Assembly (NCBI RefSeq): GCF_000371925.1 | Contig: NZ_AQVE01000004.1 | Location: forward strand, 23,081 to 87,080 | DNA length: 64,000 nt | Direction: 5' to 3' | Origin: Thiolinea disciformis DSM 14473 | GTDB lineage: Bacteria; Pseudomonadota; Gammaproteobacteria; Thiotrichales; Thiotrichaceae | In this document: in pieces, positions 62,256-64,000 of the stretch | How positions within the stretch are numbered: position 1 is the stretch's first letter | Layout of the letters: each line of letters starts with the position of its first letter | Position numbers and translations under genes: made by a program | The notes under the pieces: generated by a model | The model's database searches: none | What the model was told of the DNA's origin: nothing | Seen by the model: the letters and a program-made list of their open reading frames with translations, nothing else

Positions 62256-64000
62256 ATGAAAGACTACGACGAACTCCCGAATCAAAAACCGAAAAATCAT
62301 GTGCCGCGTGCCAAGATGTATTTGCGGGCGCATTTGCGTTGGCTCTGGGGCTATCCTTTAGGCGCGGAAGGCGAACCCTTGCAGTGGCAAGTCCTGCATT
62401 ATCCTCTGCCTTGGGATGCAGAAATTTTATCCTTAAGCACTGAATATTTGGCTCATGCGGCCTTTGCTTATAATCGTGCTAAACATGCTTTTCCTAAAGC
62501 CTTGCCTGTTATCGTGGGCGATGTTGAGCTTTGGTCAACTCGGGTGAGTTTAAAATTACAAGCGTTACGCAGCTTACTCGAGGGGGAATTAGTTGATCCG
62601 TGGCAGGTTTTGCTGGTAGAGGGCGAGTCAGGGCAAGGCCGTTTAGTGCGCCAAGTCCAAGCACTAAAGCGTCAAAATCCGCTTTTAACCAGTTTGTTGG
62701 ACAAGTTTGCATGGTGGTTGTCTTTAGACCCTAAAGCTTTACAACAAGCAGTGGATTGGCTTGAGGAGCAACAACAAGCGCTTGTGCATTTAAAAAGTTT
62801 TGAGAATGGCGTGGTGTCTATCGCCATTTTATTTGCCTTGCAGCGCGAGCTACCGGTTCAAACCATCAATAGCTTTTTACCGATCATCATTCATCCTGTG
62901 TGGCGAGCTGACGGAATTTTCGCTTATAAGTCTTGGTTTAATTTCTATTTCAGTTATTTTGAGCGCTTTCCGCTGGGTGACCGTGTGGACTTTAGCCTAG
63001 CTCAGGTGACAGAGTCTTCCGAAGTATTGCGTAACTGGGAGCATAAAATCCAAGGCTTTATGGCACTTAGTCCTAAACAAGTGCGGCGTTTTTTAGAGGT
63101 GAGTCATCAGTTACTCACGCCCCTTGTACTAGATAGGTGGCTTTTGTGGTGTCAACAAAGTCGGGCGTATCTTGAGGAAGTCTTAGCGGCCACGGAGCGC
63201 CAAAGACGTCTTGAGCTTGCACAACGCTATACTAAACAAAAAGCACAGAACAACGAACATCTATCGTCAGAAAATATCGCGAAATGGAAAAAAGCTTGGC
63301 ATTCTTTGCGCGATGACAGTCCTATTATCCCGTCAGAGCTGAGCGATTTCTTAGAGCGCCTAAACTATTTTGCGCATGATCCGAAGAAACTTGCTTGGTT
63401 GGAGAAAGCCGCACGCCTGCTAGAGCGCTTACCGGCGGATCATGCTTGGCACAGACCTGATATGTTGCTCAAATTAGCGACACATTGGTACTTATTGAAG
63501 CGAGATGCAGAAAGCGCGGAAAACTATGCCGATGCTTTAGTAAGCGCTTGGCTACACTATTTACAGCAAGCCAAGAGCCAAGAGGCTTTGGTCAGTCGTG
63601 TGCAACCTTGGCTAAAATTGGCAAATTTTTACGCCAAAAACGAGTCGGTGTTTTCAAGCAGGTCTGGCTTAGAAATAAGAATGCTTCGTAGTGCTACTTA
63701 TAGTTCTGCTGGTTTTAAGCTAGCAGAGCCTAGCGCATTTTTTACAGCACTTGGTATAGTCGTCGAATCCTCAGCAGCGCTTGATGCTCAAGTCGCTATT
63801 GATTTTTATCATTTTTATAGTGCCACACCGTCTGCTTGGCCTAAAGCTGCTTATTTCTGCGCCTTGTTAGCGCATAACTTGCAAATCGAGTTGCAACCAG
63901 AGGTTTACGCCTGCGTGAATCGTCTATTAGGTGCTGATACTTCTGTCGAGCATTTTGTCCACTTAATTCAATCATGGCACTTGGCCGCCCATGCGGAAGC
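62256..64000 (+). CDS. Large unrecognised protein, truncated by window end
   Basis: An uninterrupted frame of at least 581 codons runs off the right edge. The translation begins MKDYDELPNQKPKNHVPRAK. It is mostly helical and rich in Leu, Gln and Trp (LVEGESGQGRLVRQVQALKR; HLRWLWGYPLG; WYLLKRDAESAENYADAL), with no signal peptide or membrane helix. GESGQG near 127 is not a proper Walker A. The later part resembles helical repeat segments but no family is recognised. No clear SD precedes the ATG; a stop at 62223 limits upstream extension. Confidence 0.65.
   Translation, partial: MKDYDELPNQKPKNHVPRAKMYLRAHLRWLWGYPLGAEGEPLQWQVLHYPLPWDAEILSLSTEYLAHAAFAYNRAKHAFPKALPVIVGDVELWSTRVSLKLQALRSLLEGELVDPWQVLLVEGESGQGRLVRQVQALKRQNPLLTSLLDKFAWWLSLDPKALQQAVDWLEEQQQALVHLKSFENGVVSIAILFALQRELPVQTINSFLPIIIHPVWRADGIFAYKSWFNFYFSYFERFPLGDRVDFSLAQVTESSEVLRNWEHKIQGFMALSPKQVRRFLEVSHQLLTPLVLDRWLLWCQQSRAYLEEVLAATERQRRLELAQRYTKQKAQNNEHLSSENIAKWKKAWHSLRDDSPIIPSELSDFLERLNYFAHDPKKLAWLEKAARLLERLPADHAWHRPDMLLKLATHWYLLKRDAESAENYADALVSAWLHYLQQAKSQEALVSRVQPWLKLANFYAKNESVFSSRSGLEIRMLRSATYSSAGFKLAEPSAFFTALGIVVESSAALDAQVAIDFYHFYSATPSAWPKAAYFCALLAHNLQIELQPEVYACVNRLLGADTSVEHFVHLIQSWHLAAHAE

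Noticed and set aside
62222..62443. 73-codon plus-strand frame near the right edge
   Set aside because: It overlaps the much longer frame beginning at 62256 and stops soon, with no coding features.
1..64000. CRISPR arrays, tRNA or rRNA genes, insertion sequences, prophage genes
   Set aside because: I saw no regularly spaced repeats, tRNA cloverleaf or CCA ends, rRNA segments, transposases or integrases while reading; a weak or degenerate case could be missed by eye.

Overview
This window reads as an ordinary chromosomal stretch of a moderate-GC gammaproteobacterium. The block proA-nadD-rsfS-rlmH-maf-rng-nitrilase-tldD-pmbA is a typical gamma/betaproteobacterial housekeeping order. GcvR-like, Lrp/PutA, TusE/DsrC-like, NudK-like and RtcR proteins fit the same group. 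A periplasmic methanethiol oxidase operon and a DsrC-family protein suggest an organism with active sulfur metabolism, perhaps a Thiotrichales/Thiothrix-like lineage; that placement is inference. No tRNA, rRNA, CRISPR array, transposase or prophage gene was recognised.

Layout. 1-4 kb: N-terminus of a hydroxypyruvate/glycerate dehydrogenase, a lytic transglycosylase, a serine/alanine-glyoxylate aminotransferase and a GcvR-like ACT protein. 3.4-7.0 kb: a minus-strand mcrB-mcrC-SDR operon (type IV restriction). 7.1-9.2 kb: a translationally coupled RnfD-like membrane protein and DUF2330 protein. 9.3-17.3 kb: modF, an RtcR without neighbouring rtcBA, a large lipoprotein with ELWxSDGT-type repeats, asparaginase and a SLAC1/TehA-type channel. 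17.3-23.1 kb: a compact five-gene minus-strand cassette encoding a coiled-coil membrane protein, a substrate-binding/VWA protein, a small VWA-like protein and two DUF697-type GTPases. This cassette is my best candidate for an uncharacterised system. 23.4-27.4 kb: DUF1479, a transglutaminase-like protein, a Tyr/Pro-rich EF-hand protein and an AEC transporter.

27.4-31.7 kb: Lrp-family regulator and PutA, divergent, with two good Lrp-box matches between them. 31.7-34 kb: small genes (4-TM protein, NudK, small Cys protein, TusE-like, LMW-PTP). 34.1-38.4 kb: methanethiol oxidase (SBP56/MtoX), a SCO-MauG fusion and a SCO-TlpA fusion in one tight operon. 38.4-47.7 kb: a divergent amino-sugar recycling locus. 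The minus strand has murQ, a solute-binding protein, two permeases and an ATPase; the plus strand has a BadF-type kinase, GntR regulator, SIS-type deaminase and nagA. Together they can import MurNAc/GlcNAc-type sugars and convert them to fructose-6-phosphate. 47.8-48.5 kb: a yybP-ykoY manganese riboswitch ahead of a TMEM165/MneA exporter.

48.6-58.6 kb: the housekeeping block above, interrupted by an opposite-strand M20 amidohydrolase. 58.6-62.1 kb: EamA transporter, ATP-type PEP carboxykinase with a clear terminator, and a META-domain protein. 62.3 kb to the end: a large unrecognised protein running off the window. Several start codons were moved downstream of the longest open frame because a Shine-Dalgarno (SD) sequence and family length favour the internal start.
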